From contig RBKR01000014.1 of the NCBI GenBank assembly GCA_004835665.1, forward strand, positions 1,178,001-1,242,000: a DNA stretch of 64,000 bases, in the 5' to 3' direction. This document shows positions 35,144 to 47,193 of this stretch, piece by piece; within the stretch, counting starts at the first letter, position 1, and each line of letters starts with the position of its first letter. The position numbers were made by a program, and so were the translations under genes. This DNA is from Phoma sp. XZ068. Lineage: Eukaryota > Ascomycota > Dothideomycetes > Pleosporales > Didymellaceae. A model generated the notes under the pieces. The model saw only the letters and a list, made by a program, of their open reading frames with translations. It was not told where the DNA came from and did not search any database.

Positions 35144-36582
35144 TCATCCTAGAAAGACTCGCACGTATGAATCCACACTTCCTGTTGCAACTGCGCATCG
35201 GATCTTACTCTTGTCAAGATTATTCTTCTTGGACCCCTCGCCAATCCCTTCTCTTGTGTCCCCGGAAATTTCCTCGATTGTGCTTGGGGCCCAACGAATG
35301 CAGCCAATGAAATGTTCATGCGTGCCTTCTATTGTCTTTACCAACCTCGCTTCTTGAGAAAGATCCCAGCAACGAATAGTCTTGTCATCCGCAACACTGA
35401 TCAGGTACTTCCCGCTAGGATGAAACACCAGTCCGTTTACCCAGTTGTCATGGCCTACAATGGTCCTGATCAGTGTCCCTCGAGCATCCCAGAGCTTTAT
35501 GGTTTTGTCTCTTGCTCCAGTAGCAATAAATTCGGCCGAACTGCTTACTGGGGGTGGCTTTTTAAGTCCAGCCAGAACCGCTAGGTTTGTGTAACTTGAT
35601 GGTGGTGCAAACGCACAACATTGGATCTTGTTCTCGTGACCTAGCAAGGTTGCCTTTGGTTCTCCTGTTGAAGCATCCCATATCAACGATGTTGCGTTGT
35701 CGCTACACGATACGAGCCATTTCCCGTCGATTGAAGGCGAGATGTCTCGGATCCAATCACACTGTCCACGAATTGTTTTGACGCAATAACCAGTTGATGT
35801 ATCCCATATCCGGATTGTTGTATCTCGACTCGCTGACACGAGCAAATTCTCCGATGTAGGCAAGAAACGTACAGCGGAAACCGAGTGATCATGTCCAGAA
35901 AGTGTTCGAATGTTCGCGTAGTCGTTATCACAGTTTGATCGTCAGATCACTCGAACATGATGCCAGCAAAGGCCCTTTCCTCTGGCTGCCAAAATCGATA
36001 TCCAGAACAGCTCTTGTGTGCCCCTTGATTGTCCTTTCGAGGTCTCCAAGCTCCCAATCCCAGATTTTGATTGTACAATCTTCTGAACAGGAGGCTAGCG
36101 ACGAGTAGATAGGGTGGAACGCTACGCAGGTAACAGGGCCCCGATGAGACCGTAGCACATGTTTTGCTGGTGGAGTGGGAAGCCAATCTGCTAAATCGCG
36201 ATTCCGTTTCGGGTTTGAGACGACCGAATCAAGTTCAGCTTGCAAGGCCGCGACCATTGGTTCTAGTTCCATTATCTGCAGATTGATTAGCGTAGTTGAA
36301 TGGCTAACTCACCTCTCCTATGATACCTCACCCTCTTCTGCAGCCGGACAACGGTTGTCCATTTCCTCTCTAACAAGTTCGCGTACTTATGGCTTGTTGC
36401 TTCATCTAAGCTATTGTTGAAACCGAGTTCTTCTTGCAAGGCTGCGGCACTCTTCGGTAGATTTGACACTTGAAGGTACGCTATTATGGACTTATGTCTA
36501 GCTTCTAATTAGCGATTGTGCTTCCAAATCACAGATTGACTTACAGTTCCTCCGCCTGCCTCGGCGTTAAGAGTCGGCTCAT
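35144..36582 (-). pseudogene. PAC1/LIS1-like (nudF) WD40 gene with a frameshift
   Basis: Three exons on the minus strand: 36582-36545, 36497-36332 and 36275-35144. The protein opens MSRLLTPRQAEEL followed by a LisH motif (HKSIIAYL...) and a short coiled coil (LQKRIMELE), then seven WD40 repeats, several ending IWD or LWD, with a C-terminal VATGSVDSYVRVF. This is the architecture of the dynein regulator Lis1/PAC1, which acts in nuclear migration. In the second repeat, after SSDLTIKL, one stray base (35930) lies where a codon for the expected Trp should be, so the frame shifts and meets a TGA at once; the correct frame resumes with DNDYANIRTLSGH. This is consistent with a net 2-base loss. Either a decayed second copy or a sequencing error in the main gene. 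Confidence 0.75.
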
Positions 36583-37783
36583 GGCGGCACTGGCAGGAAA
36601 CACGTGAGGCCCAGATTACGGTGACGTCGCTGAGTAATACGCGCCTGGACAGGCAACACGCCGTTTGTCTGTAGTTGAACCGTTGATGTTGCTGTTCAAG
36701 GATTATGTTGCGATCGGGCGTTCTGGGAAAAGAGAAAGGAGCCTAATTAGTGCACATAAGTAATTAATAGTTGAAGGCTAAGCCTAGCAAATATTGATCA
36801 AATAGCCCCTGACAGCTAAGCGCTCCACGAATTTTAGCAAGAGCCCGAACATCAATCACTCCCTTGCAGCCACCAACATAATAGGCGCCATAATCGCCCT
36901 AAGCTGAACTGGAACGTGTTCTCCGCTCGAATGCTTCCAGCTCTTAAGCATGTAGACTGCATACGGTCCCTCCTGTATCACAAGTAGTTATCGTCGTAAA
37001 CTATAGAGAACCTTTCCTCTTCATTCGGATCTCTGTTGCTCAGCATCCCTAGCTACGCAATCGTATCTAATTTTATCAGATTGCGAGTGCTTTGAGGTGG
37101 GATCTGTATAATCAAGCATGCACCCGGCACGTCACCACTTAGCCAAACTGGGATTGTCATGTAAAACAGAGCTCGCGTGTAACAACACCACGAACAGCAT
37201 ACGTAGCCCAAACTCTGAGGCGCGTAGACAAACTACGAACAATCAATCAAGTAATCATACAAAACTGAGATACCATCTATTCAATGGTTCTAATCTGACA
37301 CGGGCAGTACTCAGTAAGATAGACGCACATGTTCCGACGGGCGGCAACAGGAGAGAGGTGTGCTTGAGACAATTATTTAGGTTACAGACAGGCGTACCAG
37401 GCAGGCTGTTTTACTTGACAGAACGTAGCTACGCAGCCGATCTTCGATTAGGTGGTTTTTAGCAGCGGGAGGCCTGTGCTTCGTTTCGAGATTTATTCAG
37501 GGAGACTGGATACGGGGGTTACAGGGGGACTTACGGGGTTACAGGGGGACTTACGGGGGCGTTTGCGTTCTGGGCTGGGCGCTGATGGATTGGGTCATAG
37601 GACTCTACAAGAATTCACAGCGCACCTGCAGAGCAGACGGAAAGCACCCATCACGCACGAACGTCAAGGTTCTCACATACGTCGACCACGACGGTCATTC
37701 TTTTTCATAGTTTCATCTTCGATCCACACCCGTCTACTACTGTCACTACGTCCACTCCACTACATCTTCTGGCCTTCTCACTC
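36583..37783. other. Intergenic, no gene seen
   Basis: Only short frames. Contains a 2 x 20-bp tandem duplication at 37519-37558. It is flanked by the starts of the PAC1-like gene and the 3' end of the cutinase-like gene. Confidence 0.55.
37519..37558. repeat. Two perfect 20-bp tandem units
   Basis: The 20-bp word TTACAGGGGGACTTACGGGG occurs twice head to tail, with one further partial copy of its G-rich end upstream. Confidence 0.9.
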
Positions 37784-38792
37784 TTAAACGTAGACATATT
37801 CAATCTTCATGCGGGGAATGCACTTAGCCTCGTATGGCTGGGGGACAGCGAAGGGAGCAACGTGAACCGGAGAAGTAGGGTAAGCGCGAAGAGCGGCAAC
37901 ACTGGAGGAAGCAGCAATGCTTGACGACGCAGCAGCGGTAGCCGAAGCAACGCCAACAGACGAGGCGACGACAGTGGAAGAAGCGCTGGGCGTAGGGGTG
38001 GGAGCGGCACATAGAGGGGCGGCGTCATTGAGCTTTTCAACGGCCCAGGTCGAGGCGTTGTCGGTGTACAGGTCGAAGTAGCTCAAGTGCTTCTCGACAT
38101 CGTTGCCGTTGGCGCAGATTGGGTCTCCCTTAGCGCAGTAAGAGCGCAGGACGGGTGCGTAGCGGTTCAGGCGCGCGAGGGAGTCGGCGCTGCGACCGTC
38201 CTTCTGTAGACCGGCGCCGTCGAGGACGTTGTATGGCTGGTTGGCCTCGTGCATGACATCGCCCCAGAGGAGAGCAGCGGCAACTAAATTACCACATTAG
38301 CACACTCCGAGATCCGAGTGTGTCATGTCAAGAACACTTACTAGCATTGCCAGGAGCCGAGGTGTTGTCCAGGCCGGTGGTGATCTGGGAGCACCCACCA
38401 GGTCCACCAAGGATATCTCCGGTAATCCAGGCGCCCTGCGAGAAGCCGTTGAGGATGAGGTGCGTGCAAGGGCACTTCTTGTTGAAAGCAGTGATCTGGG
38501 ATTGACCGTTGCGGACTCCCTCAGCAATCTGAGTGCAGAAGTCGCCGTTCATCATGGTCTCGAACACAACCTCAATAAAGTCGCAAGTCTTGCCCTCAGC
38601 CCTTAGCTTGCCGCAGGTAGCTTCGACAAAGGGGAACGTACGGCTGTCCTGGTACGGCGCATTGTTACCGCGGGCCATGAAGATAACGGCATCGGCGCAG
38701 GGAGCGTCGAGCTTGGGGGCAGTGGTTCCTTGAGCGACAGCGACGGCGGCGACAGCGCTGAGCGCGAGAGCGTTGCGGATGATGGAAGACAT
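37784..38792 (-). CDS. Secreted cutinase / acetylxylan esterase (CE5 type)
   Basis: Two exons on the minus strand, 38792-38342 and 38283-37784, with a GTAAGT/TTTAG intron; 316 residues. A signal peptide covers residues ~1-20. The fold signature is complete: DAVIFMARGNN near the N-terminus, nucleophile GFSQG (Ser118), and after the intron LLWGDV, CAKGDPIC (Asp) and KHLSYF (His), with paired cysteines. Enzymes of this family cut cutin polyesters or xylan acetyl esters outside the cell. A Ser/Ala/Thr-rich linker of ~60 residues and a short tail with one Cys follow the catalytic domain, longer than in minimal cutinases, with no carbohydrate-binding module recognised. The gene is intact, unlike most of its neighbours. 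Confidence 0.85.
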
Positions 38793-39384
38793 TGTTAAGG
38801 ATTAAAGAATGTGGTATTAATTGGTCGTCAATAAGCGAGTGTACTGGTTAGATTGCGAGGTTGGAAGACTTTTGAGAAGAGAGAAAGACCTATTGGCTTC
38901 GAGGAACTGTCTTTAATAGGAGCCCTATACGAGCTGTTCATCTTGCATTTTCGCCGAAATGAGTGTCTCGTCCGCTCGAGTCCGCAGAAATGGGCGGAAA
39001 AGCGGAGTGTGCCTGACTAGATTAGGAGTTGGATGCCTTTGTGGGTAAGCTATTTATCTTGGGTCGTGAGCTGGCAGGAGCGTGGTGCGCGCGGGCAAAC
39101 GGCCTATTATTGAGGCTAATGATCAGGTTTTGGAGGATGGCCAAGGGGCCGGATGTCTCATTGATGGATACCGTCAAACTCTGCCATCTTTGCGAAATGG
39201 GTCAACAAGACACCGATAGTGGCTGGATCCCCCAGCCGGGAATGACGCTTCGAGACGCAGAAATCATCTGGGACGTTGCTGGTGAGGTTGGCGTCGAAGA
39301 TCATTTTTAGCTCAGGGGGGTCAAGCAGCGACCAAGAAAAATGCTAGCGCGCGTGTTAATGCTATTCCCGTCTGACATCTGAGC
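38793..39384. other. Intergenic, no supported gene
   Basis: Upstream region of the cutinase-like gene. A 93-codon plus-strand frame at 39029-39310 has no recognisable motif. Confidence 0.5.
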
Positions 39385-41240
39385 TTGTCTGAGATAAGAC
39401 TTCGTGCACGTCCCTCGGTCGACCCGAAATGTCTTAGCTCTCACCACCGTACACCCTTACTTTGTTATCGTAACCTGGGGAGTCTGCCACCATGCTCGCA
39501 CCGCAACCACGCGTTTTGCTCGTGGCACACGCTCAGCAGCTCTTACCGCAACTCTTCAAGGGCTGCCGTGCCTCATGCCAGGCATTCGACAATCTAGATG
39601 CACTTTCCTTGTGCCAACATGCTCACTCTTTCTCTCGATAGCAATATTCAGTAACGTTTCTTCAGCACTTCGTCTCTCCTTTAGCAATTGCCGTTGGATG
39701 TAGTAATACTTATCTCTCATGCCGCTCCAGACCCAAGCTTGCCATGCATCAGTGCCTGAAGCACCGCCAACACTAGCATGGCATATGTGCTGTCCCTCCG
39801 ACCTCAAAGTCCACTCAAGCGATCCTTCAGCGACAATCCCTACCTCCAATCCTGTCCTCCAATCAATGGTTCAACTTGTCCCTCTCAGTAACACGACAGC
39901 TCGTAATGCGTCTGCTAGCTCTCTATACTCGCTAGGCTCGAACGCTAGCGGTCCTTGAGTTCATCGGAACGAGAACACCCCGCTTCTGACTTCTCAGTCT
40001 CTACTCAGCCTGCTACCAGTCAATGACAATGTCCAGGACCCCCTGAAACGAGCCTGTGGCGTCAGCCGGCCGGTGCCGACCTTTCCGCGAGCAACAGCTC
40101 CTGCCAATCCATACTCCAGACAGAGCAGAGACATACATCATGTGCCTGAACTTTCCACCAGCAGCGACAGCTCAGACGGAGCAATGGAGGTTGACGATGG
40201 CCATCTGGAAGAGTCCGACTTGTTTGATCTCTATGAAGCCATGCATGTGCCCTTGCCAGAGACGCGATTTTCTGACAACAGTGGCGACGAGCCAGCACCA
40301 CCGAATCACGTCGATACCACTGTCTCACAACCCTTCCATCGGTGGATGAGTACTTTGCGGCATCGTCACCTTGAGCGTCGGAAGGGGTAGCATACGGGTG
40401 CCCCTCGTCTATTGTTCGATCTCGAAGATGGCAACACGAATGGGACGATACCGTCAAATCACTTGCACGAGTCCACACGCAGGATGTCCGAGTCAATAAC
40501 CTCTTCCATTGGGATGAAGACTGCCTCTATGACTGTCGGCAGCACAAGCATCGCTCTACGCTTCGATGCCGGGTAGGTAGAAGCAGCCACTACTCCGACG
40601 CTAGAAAGTCCATGGAAAGCCATCGTGGCACGCTTGGGCCCATTGTCGACGAGAGCGCATGGCTCCGGTCACTCCAACGCCGAAAGATTGTCGACGAGCT
40701 GCTAGCCTCAGAGGAAGGCTACATCGTCGACCTCAAAATTTTGATAAACGTATGTCATTGGAATCTGTACGCACTCGAGACACTGAGCGGAGCTGCCACG
40801 GCACGACTTTCACCGGAGCTAGATATGAACCACGCTCGAGAAGCAGTACATTTCAAGATAATCTCTTTTGTAAGTGATTGCTAACAGTATCGCGCGAAGT
40901 GATGTAGGGATGATGAAATTGTGCAATTGTGTTTTGAGTGATCGTCTCTAGCATTCAAAGACTTTAGACCTACCCAAAAGCCATTCCCGTACGATGCCCT
41001 CTAGCAGTCTTGCACACTACAGTCAGGAGAGCTTGTGTGGAAGTTCACATAGTAACTTACGTTGCCTTAGACGGTGCGACTCGTCACAAGAGGCCACATT
41101 AGATGGGTGGAGAATACAGCGCGCTGTCAATTCAAACTCGCTGAGCTTTAGCAGTGTCGGACGCCTGCATCATCTCGACATACAGCACCATGTTTCCGAA
41201 CACTATGTCCTCATCTCAGACAATATCTTCTGGACGGTAA
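39385..41240 (+). pseudogene. Remnant of a RhoGEF (DH-domain, Bud3/Dbl-like) gene
   Basis: Protein-like pieces follow in gene order but in changing frames: 39385-39597 (LCYRNLGSLPP..., HTLSSSYRNSS), then the next ~105 bases in another frame (CTFLVPTCSLFLSIAIFSN), 39725-39958, 40073-40390 (a Ser/Asp-rich linker ending STLRHRHLERRKG), and 40612-40752 with ESAWLRSLQRRKIVDELL and EEGYIVDLKILIN, the first helix of a Dbl-homology domain. An intron donor GTATGT follows at ~40750. Stops at 40388-40390 and near 40590, plus at least two frame changes, show it is dead. A weaker stretch at 40990-41240 may be a later part. The catalytic DH and PH regions are otherwise missing, so this is a truncated 5' part. 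The RhoGEF name rests on the DH helix and recalled family layout. Confidence 0.6.
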
Positions 41241-42018
41241 GATATTTGTTGAAACCACTAACCTTGTTAAGGGCATCCACTTGTTGGAAAAGCTCCTGAG
41301 TGCTTTGTGACACGTTCGTCTGCATGTCGATTGCGGCAAGCTATTCGACCGCCGCCTTCCAGGTGCCATGCACACAATAGTGTATGACATAAACCAGATT
41401 GTGATCTGCCTGTGTCCAATTCTTCGCAAGCTCACACGGGGTCGAGGTGTGGGTTCGAGGGAGTTCTGTTGGCCTTTAGAGCAGGCAACAGCAGTGCTGT
41501 GATGTGATCAGCACGGCTTATAGCACCGTAGAATTCTTGATACCTAGTTGTAGCTATCGCATTAAGACCATAAGTTGAGTCAACATTGATCGGTCTGCTC
41601 TGAGAGGCGGGTAAAGGCGGTGGAGCAGGAAGCAACTCAGCCGACGGAGTCGTTCGGAGGTTTGGATGCATTTGCTGATGGGTTTTGGGATGATTGAACA
41701 TGGTTTTTAGAAATTGTGTTCTTTGAAGTGGCTGGCGAGTATCGTACCTAGAGCTTGAACGTGAAGTTCGTTGTATAAAGAGGGGTGTGAAGTGGCCGTT
41801 CCCAAAACATGCACTGCGGCACGAAATCCCGCATCTGTGCGCACTTCAACTTTGCAAACCTCAATGATCCCCGCATATGCATTCCGTAAGCGCTTTTCAT
41901 GGGGGAATGTTGCAGAGTGTCGATGTGGAGGCATGAACAGTATTGCCGTGCTCATGATTGACATGGTTAAAACGCCTGCATGGACGCGGACGTAGGTATA
42001 AGACAACCTACAAGACAC
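41230..42018 (-). pseudogene. Unidentified degenerate gene
   Basis: Minus-strand protein-like segments: 42018-~41755 (AAVHVLGTATSHPSLYNELH), a possible intron with a GTACGA donor, 41675-41435 (DSTYGLNAIATTRYQEFYGA), then a frame change near 41440 into ELAKNWTQADHNLVYVIHYC, and beyond a TAG at 41343-41341, without a shift, LAAIDMQTNVSQSTQELFQQ. The segments look like one decayed protein. No family is recognised. Confidence 0.35.
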
Positions 42019-45000
42019 ATCTCTGATAGCCTGGCTGGGTGCTGAACGCCATTATTCTGAGCCAGAGCGATCCTACATGTGCACAAGTCGATCACATCAC
42101 AAAGAAGTTGTCTGACAGTGTCCCGAGATTAGCATGGATGCGTTCAAGCACGTCGAAGTCAGAAAAAGGTACAAAGCAGATTTAGGCTACAAGATTTGTT
42201 CTTATTAAGAAGATACGCCTTTTCTCTGCATGACGAAATACTGTGTTCTAGAAGAATTGTTACATATAACAGTAACAGATATCCGCGAGCCTGACGTTGG
42301 AGTTTAGGTCACTGTGCATTGAGCTCTCATTCAGAAAAACGATAGCATTAGGCTTGATCACTTTCGGACGTATATTTAACTTGTCAGCAGCAATTATAGT
42401 CACTGCAGAAATATCACAACAAATCTGCTTTATACGTACTACTCAGCACGAAAGCTATTCTAGACAGAGGCGAACGACATCACTGTATGCATGCTGATCT
42501 ATACTTTCCATCATGCTTTGGCTACAGACCTGGCCTATACCGACTCGTTGATAGCAGTGACGTTCCTCATCCCTCCTCAACAAAAGGATGAACATTGTCC
42601 TTAGTTCGTATCTTTGCTCAAATACCTCTATAGGACGCTTCCTGAACGTTTTGCCGTGGAGTACCATCATGTGTCATTCAATTCCAGATAGGTATCGCTC
42701 CGGAAAGTGACAAGACATTGGTATTCTGTACATTCCAGCGGCTCATCGCTATCCAAAACAGCCAGCCGATCGTAGAGCCATGCGTGTTGCTCGTGTGGTT
42801 ATGATTAGAGCAAGCGTTGCTTGAGCAGCCTTCAGTTAATGTATTTGCTGGTGGCAGTTTGTCGGGATCTTGGTATCTCTCTTCTTGACCGCCCTTGAAT
42901 TCTCCCGTGACTGGTTCCAAGCACAGAGTAAACTTACTGATACAGCCTTTCAGATGTAGTCTTCTCCGATCTAGTTGGTCGTGTGGCTGGCTTCTTTGGA
43001 CGGAAAAATCGTACCTTGCGTTGTATGAAGCAGGTATTGATAGCATAGTGAGTCTCTTGAACATGCCTTTCACGTTCTATATGTTGTGAGACTCCTTCCT
43101 CGTGGCCGAAGAACTATTCTAGAAGAAGTTTGTGGTATTGCCGGAATAAGTCGAAAGAAATGCTGTCGCGAGCACGCATTTGCTCCACGCGATGGGTGAT
43201 GTTAGATTACTTGTGCGGCTAATCCACAACCACGAAGGAGCTTCGCATAGCTTTTCTTCTTCCCCCTCATCCGGCACTTGCCTGTAGCCCCCCTCTCCAG
43301 AGCAAGCCCCGTGCAATATCTGGAAGCCACCAACCCCAATAGTACTTAGCTGGGCCAGATGAGCGTGTAGGAATGCCCTCCCTGTCTTGTCTCCCTTCTC
43401 TCATTTTTTTTTAGCTCTTCTGCAATGCCTTGCATTACACCATTGCGAGCGGTCCGCTCCTTCAACGAGCAGTTAGAGAAGGCTTGGACAGCCTAGTACT
43501 AATACCCAAAGCTGCTATCTAGTATACATAGCGATCTGTCGAGCTTTATAGAGGAGAGTGGTGAAGAGTGGGCTTGGTCAATAATCTCACTATCCTAGCA
43601 ACTATGTCACCCTAAATACACTCAAGGAACAAACAGTCTTTGGCAAAGTACACTATCCACTATAATATAAGACGCTATTGCACTATCTAGCCTCAATTCC
43701 ACCAACCATGTTGAGCTTCTTTGTGCGGCTTAGTATACAGAACGGCGCTTTCAAATATAGCATGCTCTGTGTAAGCAAAAAACGTCCCGCAGTTGTTATA
43801 ACCCCTGGAATTTAAATATAGCAACTTAAGTATAGATTAGCACTTAGGGCTCTTAAAGAATAAGCCTCCTTTACAACTGTTTCCTGTAAATACTATAATA
43901 TTACAAACCTATTATAGGTAGCTTTCTAGCTTTGTCTTATACTTTGTCTAGTATATAATCGTCTCCTTTCTTTCTATCTTAGAATTCATATAATACATCA
44001 ATCTAGAGGTATTTAATTCTCAATTTCCTATATGTATAGATAGCGTCTTGATAAGTTTTTTGAAGGTCTATTAAGTGTATATTTGTAGAATTTAAGATAT
44101 ATAGCTAACTTTGTCCCTATATATAGCTAAGAGCGATATAGTTTCCCCTTTAATATTTTGTTATCTCTAACTACAGAGGGTTACATTCGTGTAAAAATGT
44201 TTAGATGGGGATACCTGGACCATCGTCCGAAATCTGCTATCCATCAGCATGTGAAGGGTGTCTGTTGCTTTGCTCTTGTTCTGTACTGCCTCAGTCTCAT
44301 TTCGTGGAAAACTGGGTCGTCCTTTGATAACAGCTTTTGCATGGTCAGTGTCATACTCTGAGTGGCCTTCTTGTCCTTCCACGACAATAGGTAATGAAGT
44401 TGTAGGCTCAAGGCTTGACTACTCATGACCGTGACTTTCGTGTACAAAATCTACTCCTTCGCGCTTGGAAGAGTCAGGCCTGAAATCCTCAGAGCTGGAT
44501 CTGGTGCTGGATCGGTGTTGGTCTGCAAACTTCTCTCCAGCCCGAGCTCCTTCTTGTTGCACAACTACAATTACTCTCGCACGTGAGGACTTTCGCTGTG
44601 CTTTAGAAGTTTGAGAGCAGCCATCCGACTTCTGAGCCGCAGCCGCAGAGCGGCCTCGCCTTACTCGAATTGGTGGTGAAGGATCCGGCGTCGCATAAGG
44701 CGGATACCCTGGCGGATGTCCGTAGGGGTTCCGATGGTTCTTTGGGAGAGCTGCTGGTGGCATCATGGATCCAGAATACTCAGAAAGCTTATATTCGGGC
44801 AATGGCTGCTGTGGCTACGCGGCGGAACCCAGACTTTAGGGGCTTGGATCTTGAGATGTAAACATGTATGTTACCGGGGGCGAAGGAGACTGGGTGACGC
44901 GTATAACGGGGTGAACGATTGAAATAGAGCCACGTCTGCTTATTGAGGGTCTTCATGTAAGTTGAGGTCTAAGATCAGGACCAAACGTTGGACAATTTGG

Positions 45001-45351
45001 ATCTGTACGCTCCTCCGACGTTGTATGCTTGCCTCCGGGTTTTGTCTACGGCTGGATGCTGGAGGTGCCTTTATCTCAGTATGATACACCGTTGGCATTC
45101 TGCTCTTCTGGACAAGATCTCCGAATCGGACTTGTTTAAGCTCGGCCCCGTCTTCTTGTCGTGAGCTTCCGGACCTATGTTTTTGTTAGTCGATAGTTTG
45201 AGATACTTGGGCTCAAACACTGATCATCGTCTTCGGTTATCTTCGGAACCAGTGCGGATGCACCTATATTTGATCACGTTGAATCTGCACTCGATCTTGA
45301 TCTTCCCGTATAGCTCGAGTATCCCGAGTCGGACCGCAACTCTACATCGAC
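42019..45351. other. Gene-poor stretch with AT-rich core
   Basis: No supported gene in 3.3 kb. Minus-strand frames at 42678-43073 and 44419-44802 (Pro-rich and Ser-rich) have no motif. The AT-rich segment 43600-44160 is described separately. Confidence 0.5.
43600..44160. repeat. AT-rich, stop-dense segment, likely a mutated old repeat
   Basis: Base composition changes sharply: long runs of TA-rich words (tatata, ctata, tagct), all six frames closed by frequent stops, and no G+C-rich codon usage. The enrichment of TpA over CpA words by eye is what repeat-induced point mutation leaves in fungal transposons. No terminal repeats or transposase motif can be seen. Confidence 0.4.
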
Positions 45352-46220
45352 CTACACTTGGGCTTCAAGCTTGGACATTAAGTAAAAGGGAGGCATTACT
45401 CTTGTGTTTCTTGTGGTGTTGGAAGGATCGTAATCTGGATCGGAAGTATCGTAGGGTGCGGGCTCTTGCGTGTACTCAGGCGTGACCACGCTCGTCTTAT
45501 AAGTAGCTAATGGAGTCCGCGACATGGAGGCTGGATAATGATCAATACGTACCAAAGAGCTCGTCGAAGTCGACCTCACGAAGCCCCGATACTTTAGACA
45601 TGTTCGCACTGAACGCAGTCCAGAATGTAGCGTTGCAAGAGAAATCTAGGACGCTGTGGAGGATGTACATGATCAACACGAGTCCACCGGGGATGCAGGA
45701 TGCTTGCAACCTCATGGCTGGTGAATCGCTAACTTTGAAGTCCACCTGACCTTCGCCAAACTCGGGAATACTGGAGAAGTCGACAAAATCATCTGGTACG
45801 AACATGGCGGCGTGAAATGCACTCGACGGCATGACGTCCCTATGCAACTGCTCGTACGTGTAGGGAAATCTCTTCTCATAGAACGGGACTTGCTTGGATT
45901 GCAACAGCTTGTTGAGATCCTCGTCCGTGATTTGAGTTGGGTAGTTCAGTCCAAGCTTGCCGGATTGGTGATCGGTCAAACTGAGTGTTCCTGCAAGGAA
46001 GGGAAACCAGCGCAAAGTCAAGTGCAGTCCTCCAGCAAGAGCTTTTATGGCTGCCTCAGCTTCAGTCTGGTCAGGAAACCTGAATATGGTCAGCATTCTG
46101 CGAAAATATTCAAGAAAGGAAATATCAATCTCACGGGGAGAATGGACAGCATTTGCGTGGAACAACGGACCACATTTTGATCCAGTAAATGGTATGCACG
46201 CGGCACTACTGGGTTTATTA
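45352..46220 (-). pseudogene. N-terminal half of a BAHD / trichothecene-acetyltransferase-type enzyme
   Basis: On the minus strand ~46165-45542 encodes an acyltransferase N-terminal half: RFPDQTEAEAAIKALAGGL, WFPFLAGTLSL and, in place of the usual HHXXXD, LHSVLD with His and Asp kept. A GTACGT/ATTAG intron (~45547-45495) continues the frame into ~50 residues ending at 45352. The second half of the family, including the DFGWG motif that shapes the active site, is absent downstream. The extreme N-terminus may lie in another short exon up to ~46220, joined at a GTGAGA/TCGCAG intron. Family enzymes move acetyl groups from acetyl-CoA to secondary metabolites. At ~half length this is probably inactive. 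Confidence 0.55.
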
Positions 46221-47193
46221 TGTTCGACATGGGGATTTCAGGAAGGCCAGTACAGACTGTGTAGGAAGCATCTTCGTCCGGTGATTCAATTGCGATTTCG
46301 TTGTCGCTTGCACAAATGGAAATCGATGAACGCCTACTGGACACTGTGCTATCCTTCTTGTCTCTATTGCGTTTCGAACCGAATTCAATGACGATTTCTG
46401 GCTTCTTTCTAGATGTGGTTGATTCCTCTTGCGTTAAAGAAAGGCTGGCGTTGCTGTACGAGATATGATCCAGTTCCAGTTGGCGTTGGTGGGTCGAAGG
46501 GATGAGGACTGTTGTCTCGAGACGGAATAGTACCTTTAGGATATCACTTAGTTGTCCTTCTCTTCACCTTCGAGCACAACTTTCCCTTCTGAGCTTTGTC
46601 TCAGGGGAATGATTCTTCAAATGTCGATCGTGTTCCATCATCATTAATGTAAATGCGCTCGTTCACCCGGCACATGGTGGACAAAAGTATGGCGAGCCGG
46701 CGATCGTGGGATGCCAATGACAATGGTCGATGCCCAATTGCGATGGCGTCCTGTCTAACGAAAGCAAGAAAATGACGATGCTGGAAACCCAAAAACGAGG
46801 GACAGGGGGAAACGAAACAGCAGAGATCACTTGACAGGCGACTGCCCCCCGAGCAGGCTGAGTTATGAGCAAAAGTCAGCGACAGCACAAGTTTGCGAAG
46901 TGCTCGAGTCCTCCCACGAGTTCAGCTAATAACAGGATTTGGCCCCTATAGCGTAGTGACAGATTTGACGTTGAAAATAATTGTTTTATCGAAATTTGAA
47001 GTTAAAAAAGGTCATTGTACAGATTTGAGAATAGGGAGACAGGCTTGCAAGTTGCGTAGACAAGGGCATCGCGCGGAGGACCGTATATACCCTTTCAATG
47101 AGATATGTATGAAGACAAGAAATACAGTAACAATGATGAGGCACAAAGCATCGAAGACAGCGTTGAACAGCACTACACGTAGAAACAACATCT
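46221..47193. other. Intergenic, no gene seen
   Basis: Short frames only. I looked here for the missing C-terminal half of the neighbouring esterase (a GGXSAG-type motif) and did not find it. Confidence 0.5.

Noticed and set aside
42678..43073. 131-codon minus-strand frame
   Set aside because: Composition is plausible but there is no motif, no splice support and no partner exon.
44419..44802. 127-codon Pro/Ser-rich minus-strand frame
   Set aside because: Low-complexity only; no domain and no conserved look, so not called as a gene.
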